NCBI RefSeq assembly: GCF_051622035.1
Contig: NC_135365.1
Span: 14,178,001 to 14,242,000 of the forward strand
Source: Arctopsyche grandis
Taxonomy: Eukaryota > Arthropoda > Insecta > Trichoptera > Hydropsychidae
Reading direction: 5' to 3'
DNA length: 64,000 bases
This document shows positions 9,451 through 23,116 of this stretch, one piece after another; position 1 is the stretch's first letter; each line of letters opens with the position of its first letter. Below the pieces are notes generated by a model. It had not been told where the DNA came from, searched no databases, and saw only the letters and a program-made list of their open reading frames with translations. The position numbers and the translations under genes are program-made.

Positions 9451-11639
9451 CGTCATAAGTAAAATCCATCATACAGTATGTACATACATATGTATCTATT
9501 ATATAAAAATACATACATATGTATATAAAGAAATTATTGCAATTCGACAGACCGGAATAGATGAAACACAAGTTACCCCCTTAGCGGAAGCGAGCTCGTA
9601 TGTAAAAATAGATGTTGCCTTCTTTGAATACAATGGAAATGCAATACGCAGAATCGGTCAAATTGTTGACCTCGTATGCTTTCGTTTTCTATTTCGAAAC
9701 GTGTATATACTGTGAATTTTGTGCGTAGATCCGCCATAATTTTGCGTATCACAAAGCAATACTGATCCATTGTATGAAACATCTTTGAACACATATGTAC
9801 ATATATGTACATACATACATACGTAGACCGTGAACTCAAATTTGTTAGTGATAGATTTTAGTATTTCATGTTTTAACAATGACGCAATTTAAGTAACCGC
9901 AAAATAACAATGCAACTGTGTATTAATATTATGACTAACCATTTTATTATTTTGATGGCACATATACTTTTGGTCAGCTATTGAACACAGTTGATCATTA
10001 AATTGTTTAAATTAAATTCGATATATTCAGTATCGAATATATCGAATTTGTTACATACTTTCACTAGATTTATCAAAATGTACATTCAAGAAAATAAGAG
10101 ATTCACACGCATGTTTTCAGCTTTAAAAAAAATCAGTTTATTTTGTGTAATAACATAATAGAACTTTATCGAATTGCAATCTATGCAACTTTCAAAAGAA
10201 ACTGAACATTTATTTAATATACTGACCAATTGATATACAGTGTATTCATTTTATTTATTATTAATGACCATTCATTATATTTATTATTGCTATCGACCAT
10301 TTATTATAAATAATTGATTAAAATTACTGAACAATTAAATAAACTCCTTTCATTCAAAAGTTTCAAACACATTTGTAATAACTAGAGCTTCGAATTATAT
10401 TTAGAATTCATGTTTCTCGCAAACATGTTTTCGTTATGATTTAAATAATTAAATATTTTGCCATTTTTCTGTCAAACATTTTCTTTTTCGAATAGCTTCA
10501 TGTTTTCAATAATTTCCAAAGATTCCTCTAGGTCTGCCTTCTAGGTCTAATTCTTCTTTTAGATAAGAACAATGACTTATTGCTAATTGATGTTGTCAAT
10601 TTTATATAGAACCAACCATATTAATAAATAAGTCTAATATATCATTCAAAAGAGTCGAAACGAAATGAAATGCCTCAAATTTAATCAATCTTTCATACAT
10701 ACATACATAAATATGTCAACAAAACATGAAAACTGGATAGATACTAATAATAGCAATAATGTACATATGTATTTAGTTTCACATACATAATACATGTCGT
10801 GCATTTATTTTAGTCGTATTGCAATACTACCGAATTAATTTTGAAAAATTTCAAAATTTCACATCTACGCTCTACTTGGTCGCGAAAGTCGTTCGACGAA
10901 AGCCCGACAGACCGTTTTCGAAATTTTTGGTGAATTTCCAAAGACACGAATTCTCGACGAAGTTACGATATTGTGCGTAATAGGCAATAATTGCGACACG
11001 ATACCTTTGTATTCGCCATCTTTTATGAAATCTCAAGTTCCATTTGGCTCAGCAACGATATTAAATTTAAATTCCGAAGTATACATATATAATGTTCGTA
11101 ATGCATACTAGAAATATGATCATCTTCCAAAATATTCAATATTCGATTGCCAATACTACTGACGTGTGTTTGAAGAACGCACGAATCACACCGGAGCCAA
11201 TTTAATGCTTTTACTTTCTTGTTTTCATTACATTGCTAGCTTCTTTTTTTTGCGCAAATACGAGGAATTTCCGCCACATAATGGACTCTCAGACATTTCG
11301 AAAACTTTGACCTTGAACTTACGATTGATGCTGAGCCAGTGCGACCTTGAACAATTTTCACCACGAGGCGAACGAAAAGTCAACGCGATAAACTTTGTTG
11401 GTTTGTTTCGATTTAAATATTACGACATGTCGGTTACTTTGTTCTTTTTCAAACGCCAATATGTAAACTTAAATGTCTAAATGAAATATGTATCTAATAT
11501 TATTATACTGACTTCCTCCTCTTTTGAGAGCCTGTTAACCTTTTGGGTCTGGACTGTAGGCTATTGGCAACAGACCACCACGATTCTATCCATCAAACCT
11601 TGAGTCTATGTCTAATTCTACTTCATCAATCGTCATCAC
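9449..11639. other. Intergenic, nothing recognised
   Basis: AT-rich, with several TACATACATATGTA-type palindromic runs (about 9478, 9784, 10690, 10758). A more balanced block at 10860-11060 contains no recognisable exon. Confidence 0.35.
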
Positions 11640-11772
11640 TAGAATTTGGCGTGGGTTCGGTGCTCTATAAGTAACAATAGACCTCCTTTATTTAAAAAAA
11701 AAGCAAAAAAGTATGGTTGACAATAGTGAACCATTTTTTGTGCGAAAAGCATCGTCCGAACGCTCACCTCTG
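11640..11772. mobile_element. Short hAT-like MITE, diverged copy
   Basis: The right end reads GAAAAGCATCG, then CCGAACGCTCACCTCTG, and the interior has ACAATAGACCTCC and CAATAGTGAACCATTTTTTG. All of these recur in the better-preserved element at 48846-48998. Its terminal repeats are imperfect and any 8-bp target duplication is decayed. Confidence 0.55.
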
Positions 11773-14230
11773 GTTATTATCAATGGTTTTTTAAAGAGCA
11801 ACCAAAATTTAAGCTTTCAGATTATCAAATGATACTTCATATAAAATGAAACAAATTTTAATGATAACAAAAGGGTTGTATAAAAATTAATGCATAAAGT
11901 CAAAATATTGTCTTAAATCTGGACGTAGACGACTAGTTCGAAATTATGTCATAAAATACAACACTAAATGTCAAAGTGTTGAATGAATTGTCTAATCAAA
12001 AACATTTTTTTTCACACAATTTTCCTGTAGCTATTTACAGAACAATTTCCAATATATTATATAAACATATGCCGATATGTCTACATATGTACATTCATCG
12101 AATTATACGCAAATTTCAACAATCCGAATAATATGACAATATCACAGCAATATTTAAAATTAAATCATTACCGAGTACGCTTATTTAGTCACTCAGACGC
12201 TACTCGGAAGATGCCACGTTAAGAGTAACTCGGTGTAGGTTTTACGCGTATCGTGTCAACCTGATGTAAAGGCAGAAACCAACTGGTCAAAACCCTATCA
12301 ACACGCATAACATCATTTAATTATTCCTTAATATTTTCATGTTACCCTAAGTCACCTTAGATCAGCGAACCCGCGTGCAACCCGAAGTAACATCTGGTAC
12401 ATATTAAAAATATCTACATATGTCAAAATCCTATAACGAATCTACATATGTATACTCGCTGGATATCCTACATAGAAAATCTATATAATTTTAGAAAGGT
12501 TATTATAAAAATATCATGAAACGGTCCAGAACTATTGTTTTCCGAAGGCTTGCAGGGGCCTCACAAGTGGAATACCCTAAGAGTCTTTCTTCTTCTAAAT
12601 CTGGCTCTTTCTGAATATATTTTTTTTCAACCCTTTTGCGCAAAATTTTTGACTGCCCTACATCACTGCCCTAAATCGACACCGTGGCTAACTGTGAACA
12701 TAAGTATATAAATATCCAAACGCATTATATAATATATGTATGTACGTAGATATACGAATATTAATTACAAACCACAAGCATATGTATGCTAACAATAATC
12801 AACAAAGGACTAGCCCAATTTTCAAATAATAATAAGCTAAAAAATACGCTCAATAAACGTCAGGAAGAAATACGAGGAAGTATGTATTTTCAAACATGTC
12901 TAATACGATATTTTTTCACCATCGTAATGGCGGACGTCTTTTCCACTTATAATGTTGACCAAACCGAGCAAAATGGCAAAGTTTGAAAACGATCGGATAA
13001 GAACCCAAACTTCGTCACACGACCAAATCGTTTGCAAGCTAAGAAGAGGTTAGTAATAAAAAGGTAGTAGATGCCGATTTTATTTTATCCGTCACAACAA
13101 TTAAATAAAACAAATTGACAAACTAACAGAAGACGGTCAATCTGGATTTAATAACTATCCAGATCTTACCAGCAGCAATCATCAAGAAAGCCATATAAAT
13201 TTTTCGATTGCGGTCAGGATTTAAACCGACGACCTTAACAATTGCTTAGTCAGTGAGTTACGCTGTGGCTTATTATTTATAAATTCAAACACCAAGATAC
13301 ATTTAACAACGCCAAACCATAGCAAAATTGTATTTAAACGACTGCACGTCTTATCTGTTGGATGAAGTATGTAATACATTAGAATTTTTATTTTTTAAGA
13401 AGATATGTATGTACATACATATGTATGTATGTATGTTGTATGTACATACATGTTGCACAAATCAATCAAAATTTAGAGGTCAAATTTTCTCATGAACACC
13501 AAACTACATCTATTTTTGCTTCACACATACATAGATAAAGTAAAAATGACGAAAAAATTCGAAGCTTGCGGTTAGTGGAATATAAAAACTCTTCGAGAGT
13601 ACTGTCGAAATTGGCGTGTTTCGATAGGGCACACAAAGCGTACAATTTTTTTCACCACAGTGTGAAATTGTTGCACGTGTTGTGGCCAAAAAAACGGAGT
13701 TTTGCGCGTGTGAAGAGGAGGAAGAGGGGAGAGAGAGAGGGTCTCTGGGTCAGTGGAGTATAGCCTCGTCAGGTAAAGGTGAGCGCTCACTCCGCGGTTA
13801 CGTAACGGGATTCCCTTTGTTGAGCTCGCCGAAAAGACGAATGTTGCCGAACATCGCGAACGAGTCGCAAAACCTGTCGTTATCTACCATAATCCATTTC
13901 GAAAATTTTAAAATCATTTCCCCAAAGCTTAAGAGGACTTGCCAAGTCCCAATAATACGGGCTACGGGCCTGTCTTCCTAAGGAGAAAAATCGCTTCGTT
14001 TCAATCACTTTTTAAATGTCGACATTTTCTATGGGCTCAAATCAAATCTTCACTCAATTAAAAAAAAAATACTCGTTAGATAACTTGCTTCATACTTTCT
14101 TCTTATTAAAAAAACAGACCACATTTATATTCAATGCCGCTTTTATCAACGTGAATGACAACCGATGATAAGATCTTTCCAATTGAGCTTCGTACAAAGA
14201 CTGACTATGTATATCGACATTTATTATTGC
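11773..14230. other. Intergenic, nothing recognised
   Basis: AT-rich with a long TACATA/TATGTA palindromic run at 13402-13450. The CpG-richer part at 13560-13870 is listed separately as a possible promoter. No exon recognised. Confidence 0.35.
13581..13620 (+). promoter_or_regulatory. Candidate TATA promoter
   Basis: TATAAAAA at 13581 sits at the edge of a CpG-richer stretch (to about 13870). A plausible start lies about 30 bp downstream near 13609, and donor-like GTAAAG follows near 13773. No coding partner was identified. Confidence 0.25.
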
Positions 14231-14693
14231 AATGCCAGTATACCGGTTTACCGGTAATTTTTCAAATTTACCAGTAATTACCGGATACTATTTTATCGCG
14301 AATTAAGTATACAAGCATAGGTAATCTGGAATTTGTTTATTTTCAGTATCAAATGTAGCAATTTCGTATTGACAAATTCACTGACAACACAGATCAACTA
14401 TGTAAATTGTAATAAATGCGATCATACGGTTGTTTCAATTATGATCCGAACAATTTTCAAACGTCCCAAATTTGAAGTAAATAAATATGATTGGCTAAAA
14501 CTTTTCATAAAATTTATTTATTATTACGAATTTACTTTAATGTAATGAATATGACATAATACACCTGAGATTTATTTTTAATTATTCACGATTCAATCTA
14601 CATAGTTTAACGTTTTTAGGAAAAGTAACCACATACAGTTATCTAAATCCACCTAAAAAAAACATTTACCGGTAATTACCGGTATACCGGCTA
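14231..14693. mobile_element. Inverted-repeat element with TACCGGTA termini
   Basis: The left end reads GCCAGTATACCGGTTTACCG. The right end, reverse-complemented, reads GCCGGTATACCGGTAATTAC. About 460 bp lie between them, all AT-rich without a transposase. The terminal repeats look like those of nonautonomous DNA transposons, but I cannot find a clean target duplication. Confidence 0.5.
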
Positions 14694-16554
14694 ATGAAAA
14701 TTGACGGTAAATTACTATACCTAGATTTGACGCAACTTTGCGTTACAATTAATTATCAAAACTAATTTTTATACATATTTATTGTGGACTTATTTTTTAA
14801 AAACATTTTATGTTTATATTTTTACTTTTTCTGTATACGAAATATGAATAGATAAAATTGAAAAATGTGATGATTGAGATTAAAAAATTTTCATTTTAAT
14901 GACAGTGGGAGATATGTACATATTTTGCGTTCAAATTTTCGAAAGCAAAAGACGAACAGCAATTCCACTGCATAAAGAGTATCTCTGTTCCATTAAATTA
15001 TTATCATGGAAAAGAGAAAGCCTCAAATCTCAAATTCACTTTCTATTAAAACCACACATGATAAATAATTGAAGCGAACATCGTTATGAAAGTAGTATAA
15101 TTTGAGACGTTCAGAAGCCACTGCTTTAAATATATGTACTTCTTTTGTTTTTTATGCATATCATTATCGATATATGAGATTGTGTCAATAGGATGAATGT
15201 GCACTAAGCATACTATCTTATCTCTGTACATACATATATGTGTATGTACATACATAGTTGACACAATATTGACAATATAAAGATCGATATTAAATGTCAT
15301 TCCAAAATCTCGCCCCTTGTCGGTCCGATCTTGATACTGAGTGAAAAGGGTAAAAATGCCAGCATCTTGAACTTTGCCAATCTGATATTGACACGATCAT
15401 ACACTTTAAGTGAATGAGTGGCAAAGAGACTTGAATGGGTGTGAGCGAGAAAGAAACCCGTTATAAACAGTACTGGTGCTCTCGAATTTAACGCGGCAAC
15501 TCCGTTCTCTACCACATTCTACTCATTTTAATTCATGTGTATATATGAAGATACATATAAATACATATATGTATGTATCTTAAAAATTTACGAAACTTCA
15601 AAAAATTCAAAAATTATTCACTTGACTTTGACGCACTTTGACGCTACCAGGAAAAATAATTGTGATTTTAACAAAGCGTCATTCTTAATGAATTCAAAAA
15701 CCTACACGCAATATTGCTAGAGCAAACTAATCGAGATCGCGCGTTGATGACATCGAGGAATCGCCTTATAAACTCGCTGTAGGGAATCGACCGGGTGTGC
15801 GTATCAGAGTCGGTCAAAGTGCATATTTACATACATATGAATATGGGACCAATATCTCACCGATATCCATCACTATCAACACGGTCGTGAATTGTCATAT
15901 AAAGATAGAGACAAAAGAATTATCAAAAAAAAAAAAAAAACAACTATGTGTACGGCGATCTATGTACATATGTACATATTTGTATTGGTCCGGAGCGAAA
16001 ATTGCGAATTTTGGATTTTCATCGATGAACCTGAAAACTTTCGCCGTATCAAGGGAACGTTAAAAAAAATATTTCGTTGATTTTAAACAATGTCCTTGGC
16101 CTCCAACCAATCGATTTATCTCGACAAATATTTAGAAAAAGTAGATTTTTTTTCATAAATCTGTTTTTCGAGAATAGTTTTGATTTTTTTTATTATTAAA
16201 AAAAACAAACGTTTAATATTCACATATTGAAGTTTATTTGGGTCGATTATGATAAGTTTTGACTGATTAACGACAATTCATAACGACCATACAAAGCGCA
16301 CCGCGCTCACAATGGGTATGTGTATAGGGGAAGCGTTATTTTCAGAAAATCGTCATGCTCCCGTAATTATTTTTAAAATTAAAGTCGTTAAGAGCTTCCT
16401 TGTCTTTCTTTTAATCTGAACCAAAAAAATACGAATTTTGAGACATATAAAGTAGCTAAAATGATCACTGTTTTGACATTATACATTACATTTTTACGTC
16501 AAAATAGATCATTTTGGCCTTATTATATTTCATAACATTCGTAGTTTTTTGGGT
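14694..16554. other. Intergenic, one possible promoter
   Basis: AT-rich. TATAAA at 15767 followed by GTATCAGAGTCGG near 15801 looks like a core promoter, but the next ATGs open only very short frames. Nothing else is supported. Confidence 0.3.
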
Positions 16555-16557
16555 TTA

Positions 16558-16850
16558 GGGCGGTTTCAGTGCGTATTTTTCTGGGCGTACACCGTCGTTT
16601 CGGCATACGCGCTTCCACGCGCGCTACATTTCGCGCTTCGAAAAACCGGACTCGCGTACACGGGCTTATTCCAGCGTGTTCGCTCCAACCGGTAGTGGTG
16701 ATTTAGTATCAACATGGATAATACGAGCTTATAAGCGCGTCTACGCTCGTACGAGTTGCGCGTATGGAAAACGACGCGCCTATACGCGCCTACATACACT
16801 TCAAAAAACGAGATTATACGCGCGTATAAAACGCTAGTCTGAAACCGCCC
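16558..16850. mobile_element. PIF/Harbinger-type MITE
   Basis: Perfect 12-bp terminal inverted repeats (GGGCGGTTTCAG and CTGAAACCGCCC) bound 293 bp of unusually CpG-rich DNA. They are flanked by the 3-bp direct repeat TTA (16555-16557 and 16851-16853). A TWA target duplication with G-rich termini is typical of PIF/Harbinger. No coding capacity. Confidence 0.8.
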
Positions 16851-16853
16851 TTA

Positions 16854-19800
16854 CTCTTAGTTAGTAATTCAATATTATACATTATTAAACAGAACCGTAG
16901 CTAAGTTAGTTTACGCCCGGGAGCATACACGTCACTAAATCCCCCCATTCTATTATCTTTTTTTAAACAATTTTCTAACACGTCCATTAAGTAAAATAAC
17001 ATAATTACCATTTTTCCATTTAACACAAACAACAAATAAATTATTATAAATACCCAATTTTTTCCAGGAATATGAAGCATGCGAAAATTTCTCCAAAATA
17101 TTATATTATTTTTAATATAAGCATATTATTTTTACATATTATGAAATATTACCAACTACCTTTTATCACCCCCCTCAATATGGCGCCCGGGTTCGTATAT
17201 CGCCCCCCTCTCTATCTTGCAATGAAATTGCCCCGTTATTAAGTGAAAAATATAATGCGATGTAAACGCGAAATCAAAGTCTGGAATCGTTTGAATTTTT
17301 CGCGATTTCGAATCCACAGTTCTCAAAAAAACTGTAAAACCATATTTAAAAAATGTATATTTACATATGTACATATATATATATGTACATACCTATGTAT
17401 ATATAAACTAGACTTATTCTCAAATTAAAAAATCAACAAATTTAGACGGGATCCGAGTGTTAATTGATAAATTATGTAAGAATGCTCGACATTGGAATAA
17501 ACTTTTCAAATTACGAACGAATACATTAAGAATAGGTATGTATGTATGTATGTACCAATTAATTCATTGCGGCAGTTTATTTTTTCGCGATGCAAATTCA
17601 CCGCAATAGTTAAATACGGAATCAAACACGTACATACATACATACAGACATAAGTGTAACCTAACGTTCAAGGTTCCGATACCGTTGCGGTTGAACTCCG
17701 TTTTAAATATTCATACATACATATGTACGTTCGAAATCGAACGTTTTCCTCGCAGTTGCGCCATCGCACATCGACCGAGCCTCGGGTGCATTTATTTGCA
17801 CCAGGTAAACCCGAGCACGTAGGTTGTATGTACATACATTCGTAGGTTCGGATCGGATGGGTTTCGAAACTTCGCAGGTGACATCACCGCGTCGGGATCC
17901 GTGGGATTCGAACGATAATAATGCATTTTGCGCAACGATAGATCATTCGGCGTCGTCGGGACTCGTGATCTCTCGTTGCCGTTACGGCCAATTTTTGTGC
18001 AATCGACGCTAAATTGCAGCATCTCGATCGCAAATTTGTAGATTATATTAACGCGGACGAATTCTAAGAGTGACTCCTTGCTGAACCGCTCCGTTGGCTG
18101 ATTGTCGATGCCTAATTTCTAGGATAAACATCATCATCACTAGACGCTACTGAAATAATACTTTCTTGTGCAAAATCTACTACGCACACACACACTAGGA
18201 GTAGGGAAAGAGGGGGGGAGGAAGGTTGTGGGAAGATCGTGTAAATCGGCGTTCCCGAGACAATACACGAGACCAATATTGACTTGGCTTAGTGGAATGT
18301 CTTAACAATTGGCCTCGTGTAATTGCAGTATAATCACCTTCCCATTTCAGTTTCATGCAATGTTTCAGCGTTGCAACTTACGTTAAGACTCAACAATATA
18401 AAATAAACAAAAGGTCTATTAATGAATGTATTTTTCCAAAACTAGTTCCATCTTATTCATTGTTGTTCAAATGTTATGCTCACAATCTAAATGCCAAGCC
18501 GCAATCTAAAATACTCGGCAGTTAGGGATTTCCATCGGGAAATTCTGCTATGGTTATAAAATCAGACATTGGTGTAAACCAATCTTTATAAACATTGACA
18601 CGGATTACACGAAAGACTTAGCAGATAGTATTCTTGTTTATTTTTTACATACTCAAAATACAACGCCTATCGGCGTTGGTCAACATTCAAAAGGTTAAAT
18701 GATCTTCAGAAAAATATCCAAAAGCAACTACATAACATGAAATGTGCATGACTTTCGTTTATAATACATACTAGAGTTAAAAACACTGTGCGACAACCCC
18801 TGCCACTAAACACTTCCACTGCGGAAGCCGCTATAATAGCTCCATCATATTTAGATGTTCATCTTCCCAATTCTTCGAGCAAAACTAAATAGTTGTTTAC
18901 ATTGCGCCTCAATATTGCTGCTCCTTCACTCAAATTCAACCAGAAAGGTCCTGACATTACATCATCATCGTCATCGGCCCAGTCTTGCAAATTTTCGATC
19001 CATGCACTCCGCAGCCCTTCTTGCAAAAATTTTGAGATTGATGATGCGAAATAACAATTTTGAAACTCTAAAGATTCTATTCAATCTGTTGAATAAACCT
19101 TTCACTATCACTTATTCTTAATACGATACTATTAAATTATTTAAAAATGAATACGTATCAAATTAATTTGTACACGAAAAAACAAATGATAATGCTTACT
19201 CAATTATTCGATTGGGTTTTCGTCGCAACTTTCGGAGACTTTTATGTAACTTATATGTTACTAAGAATGTCATTAAATTGTCAACCATCTTCCGACGCTT
19301 ATCAGCTTCTATACAAATGCCCTTACTATGTATATTTTGATCTCGCTCAGTTCTACAATTAACAAAAACACCGCATTCATTCGTATGTACATATGTATAT
19401 GACGATAAACAAAAGTCGAGATTCCGTTTTCTCGGCCGACAATGGATAAACAAGATTGAATCATCGAAGAGTCAAATGGCCGCTGATAAGACGACCGAGT
19501 AAACAAAGGCGTCTCTATTCACTCTCTGATGGACTTCTAGTAGATGCTGGTCTACGTGAGGTCGTCGAACTCGAGAGGGGGGGGGGTCTCTCGAGTACCA
19601 GCCATTTTTGCTTATTATGGATGGCGAGCAAATGGCATTTGATTGGAATTTGAAGGAAGAGAAAGTTGCAGACGGCCCCGGCCTACAGCGACGACCCGCA
19701 GAGGCCAATGATCGCCTCTCTTGCAACTCTCATTTTTCAAAGCGCACGATCTTCTCGGAACAACATCGCTCTAGCGAAAGAAGCAGTTGACCAAATGCCA

Positions 19801-20424
19801 AAACGGCCATTCCCAACCGACGGAATGCAATCGGAAAGCTCTCACCTGTTCGGAAGAGGGGCGGGAAACGGTGGACAGAGCTGAAGTCAACGCGTTTGCA
19901 TACGAAACAGAGAAAGTCATCAAGATGTAAAAAAAAAACAACAAGAAAGCATTATACATTCAATATATATACATATGTATGCAATTAAGCAAGCACGTAC
20001 AGTTTTAAATGTAAATACGAACCAAAATTCAAATCGGCTAAGAAGCAACCGAAACAATATGAGTGTCAGTGGAACAACACTTTGCATAAGAGTGTGATAA
20101 AAAATATGTACAGTAAATGTGATGAATCCCGAAAAAAATCATATCTTAAATACCTTTGACTGACGCAATTATTTATATTTCAATTATTCTAATAATTATA
20201 CAAATCAATTATCAACTCCCAGCTTATCGATATTAGATTTGATTTCAAATGTATAGATGATTGAACGTTAATTTCCTATATGCACACATAGATCCCGATT
20301 AATTAGGATAGACCTGTTCATAATATTACCCAAAAACCAACATAAGAACTTTTCATAAAGATTCCAAATTTTTAAAACCATTTTAAACTTATTGTCTGAC
20401 ATGTTAACCAGTAAAATACATAGA
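16854..20424. other. Intergenic with two CpG-richer islands
   Basis: Islands at about 17740-18060 (with CACCAG|GTAAAC donor-like sequence near 17802) and about 19450-19930 stand out from AT-rich surroundings. They could be promoters, untranslated exons or enhancers. Open frames there do not resemble known proteins. TACATACATATGTA runs are common (17352, 17537, 17628, 17711, 17824, 19383). Confidence 0.3.
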
Positions 20425-20711
20425 TCAGTAGTTCGTATGTAATTCTTTCGATTGTGTGGTCACGGGTTCTATTCCTGGTTTTGTTGCTGGATATGTGACT
20501 CGAAAGTCCATATTTTCCTTTCAGAATTCATCTGATTTCATTGGAAACGGTTTCAACAAATCGGAAATCCTGTCCTATTTTCTATCAAAATTTGAGTTAA
20601 CATCATCTCATAATTTGATGATATTTAAATTTTTTTTACATAGATGTCTCTACGATGATTGTAATGTTTGATGATCGATGTCCTTGAATAATACTTGTGT
20701 ACAATGTTGGC
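20425..20711 (+). mobile_element. tRNA-derived SINE copy
   Basis: The B-box-like GTCACGGGTTCTATTCCTGG is followed by the family's 3' region, including GAAACGGTTTCAACAAATC and a distal segment ending near GTACAATGTTGG. The A-box half is eroded. Confidence 0.65.
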
Positions 20712-20784
20712 AATATATGTACATACATATGTATGTATATCGGGTTAATAAAATAGGTGTAACCTGTATAAATAAATAAATATA

Positions 20785-21310
20785 CCAGCAACTTAGCTCA
20801 GTGGTTAGCGTGTAATGATTTCAACTGAGGGGTCATGGGTTCATTCCCTGGCCCGGTATTGCTGGAATTATGTGAACGGTCCGGACAAGATAAAAAAGTA
20901 TATTTTTTAAGTATTATATATTTTTTTATTGGTCTAATCGTTACAAGTGCTGACTACGAACTAATTTGTTAGTATAATTGATGTGCTTTTATATAATTAT
21001 ATTATCTCAAGCATTTGATGAGTGGTCAATACATTTTTGGATGTGGAATATTGGGTATATGTGACTCCAGCAGCCTTGGGTATATGTGATCTTGGGTATA
21101 TATGACTCCAGGTCAATAGTTTCCTATAATAGTTTGCCAATTTATCTGATTGCATTGTTGAAACGGTCCACCAACCTGTTATGTCTCTCGCAAATCTGAG
21201 TTTATTGCATTTCGAATTTTCTGATAATGATAAAAATACATATATGTATTTCTCAGAATATTAGTATTTTCGAATTTGTGGATAGCTGTCTCTATGATAC
21301 CGTATGTCTA
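20785..21310 (+). mobile_element. tRNA-derived SINE with intact A and B boxes
   Basis: TAGCTCAGTGGTTAGCG (20793-20809) matches the RNA polymerase III A box and GGGTTCATTCCC (20837-20848) the B box, about 45 bp apart as in a tRNA. The family core (TTTGCCAATTTATCTGATTG, then GTTGAAACGGTCC) appears only after 21120, so the copy seems to contain an insertion or rearrangement in its middle. Confidence 0.7.
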
Positions 21311-22546
21311 TCGATTTTTGTATGTAATTGGCCGGGAAAAGCGCATTGGGTTTACCTGTTATATTATACATATGTAAAATAAAAATAAGATATGGTATCA
21401 TCTCATAATAAACATTATACAATTTCTGTTTTATATTTTAAATCAATTCAGAAATATCTTTCTAACTACAACAAATTGCAAGTTTACTATGCAAACATAA
21501 ACCATGCCTTGAAAATATTATATGAATGCATCGTTTGAAATGTATCATCAAGTCGCCATACAAAGAACGGAAAACAACATTTAGATTTGACGCTCATTGA
21601 ACGCATCACTAGACGGAATCAATATTGCGTCAAGCATGAATTTTATCGTCAACCTTTTCCAAATTACGAAAGTCTAATTGGGATCAAAAGTAGAACAAAT
21701 CTTCGCGGGAATGTCAAATTGTAATGAGCGATTTTATTTTTCATTGAATGCATACATATCGCACACAGTGCGTGCATTAAATGACTTAATGGAACCGCGC
21801 GCGGCACAATAACCTGACGCGCTTTAATTCGATGTATTATCACTTCCGATGTAAAAATCGAAGATGACCATCATCAGATGTCGTCGTACGGAGCATTCGA
21901 GAGCCTACCAGGTCATTTTTTCTCCCAAGTGCGCAAGTCGCATATTGTAAAAACGTAAACAGACGGGACGCGATCGACGTGTCTTTTTTTTAGGCGCTTG
22001 TGCAAGTTGGCGACGGGGGACCCCCTCGTGGTTAGACTATTGCGAGAGACAGGTCAGTGCTCGGATCCGAGGAAGTCGCACTTCCAGTCCCAACAGTGAC
22101 GAAACTGCACTGAAACGAGAACGAATGCGAACACTTGAGCAACAACGGCACAACAGTCAACAACCGCTCCTGATTTCGTCATTGTTTTGCTACGCCACAG
22201 ATACTTGTCGTCCCTTCGTTGTAATCTACTCTAGCAACGAATCCAAAATTCTAGATTCACTCAGTAATGAAACTACATACATGGCCACACACTATGAAAG
22301 TAGCTATCATAAATTAGACCAAATTCATGTAACTATGAATACTATGTATTCCCGCATCGCTTTCTTACACAGATCCTGCTCCTTGTTTAAAAACATCCCT
22401 GTACACATCCATTTTACTTCCATTTATAAATTGCTTCCTCTTTTCAATTCCTGAATCCCCCTTTTTATTATATTTCTCCATGATGTCATTACGGGTTGCC
22501 GCTGAGCGACATCAACGATATTTAGTTGCCGCTGAGCGACATCACC
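21311..22546. other. Intergenic, CpG-richer part near 21780-22130
   Basis: The second half has more CpG, a donor-like ACAG|GTCAGT near 22052 and ATGs without long frames. It could hold an untranslated first exon of the small gene at 24878. The 20-bp word GTTGCCGCTGAGCGACATCA occurs twice near 22495 and 22526; a related inverted copy lies near 45481. Confidence 0.3.
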
Positions 22547-22840
22547 ATAAACTAGTAGTTAGCATGTAATGTTTTGAACAACGTGGTCACGGGTTCAAAT
22601 CCCCCTGGTTTCTGCTGGCCAGACCTTGAGTTTGGGTCTGGATATATCGATATGGCCGTCGCCATACTTAATTTGTTTCCATTGTTGTGTACATTGTGCA
22701 ACTTTTAACGATGCACTTCCCCATCTTGCAAGTACATAATATGAACAAATGTTTTTCAGATATACACCAAACACCACACACGACTGTGGCGGAAACTAAT
22801 TAAATATGGCGATAGCCATACCCCAATCTTACAACACTAT
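22547..22840 (+). mobile_element. SINE fragment joined to a short inverted repeat
   Basis: TAGTTAGCATGTAATG and GGTCACGGGTTCAAATCCCC are the tRNA-like head of the SINE family. From about 22650 the DNA forms an imperfect inverted repeat (ATATGGCCGTCGCCATAC against GTATGGCTATCGCCATAT in reverse complement of 22804-22822). Confidence 0.5.
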
Positions 22841-22899
22841 GACGCCTAAAGCCACTTCTTATTTTTCTTAATCTTCAATTATTATTATATTTCTCTTGG

Positions 22900-23116
22900 A
22901 GGAACCGTTTCAACGATAAAATAAATATTTCGGATAAATTGGCAGACTCTGCTAAGAAATGATCGACTTGGAGTCACAAAAATCTAAGTCTGAACTGCTG
23001 CACTACAGATTATACTCGGAATAAATTCCTTTCAATTGAGGTCAATCCACCGGATCGAACCCGACAACCTCTCGGTGGTTAGCATTAACGCAACCACCGA
23101 GCAATGCTGCTATGCT
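22900..23116 (-). mobile_element. tRNA-derived SINE copy
   Basis: On the minus strand the head has GGTGGTTGCGTTAATGCTAA, then CACCGAGAGGTTGTCGGGTT, and the core GATCATTTCTTAGCAGAGTC. The variant head GTGGTTGCGTTAATGC is shared with the copy at 44692-44965, suggesting a subfamily. Confidence 0.7.

Noticed and set aside
20793-20860. Functional tRNA gene
   Set aside because: A and B boxes are present but the acceptor stem does not pair and the sequence continues into the SINE core.
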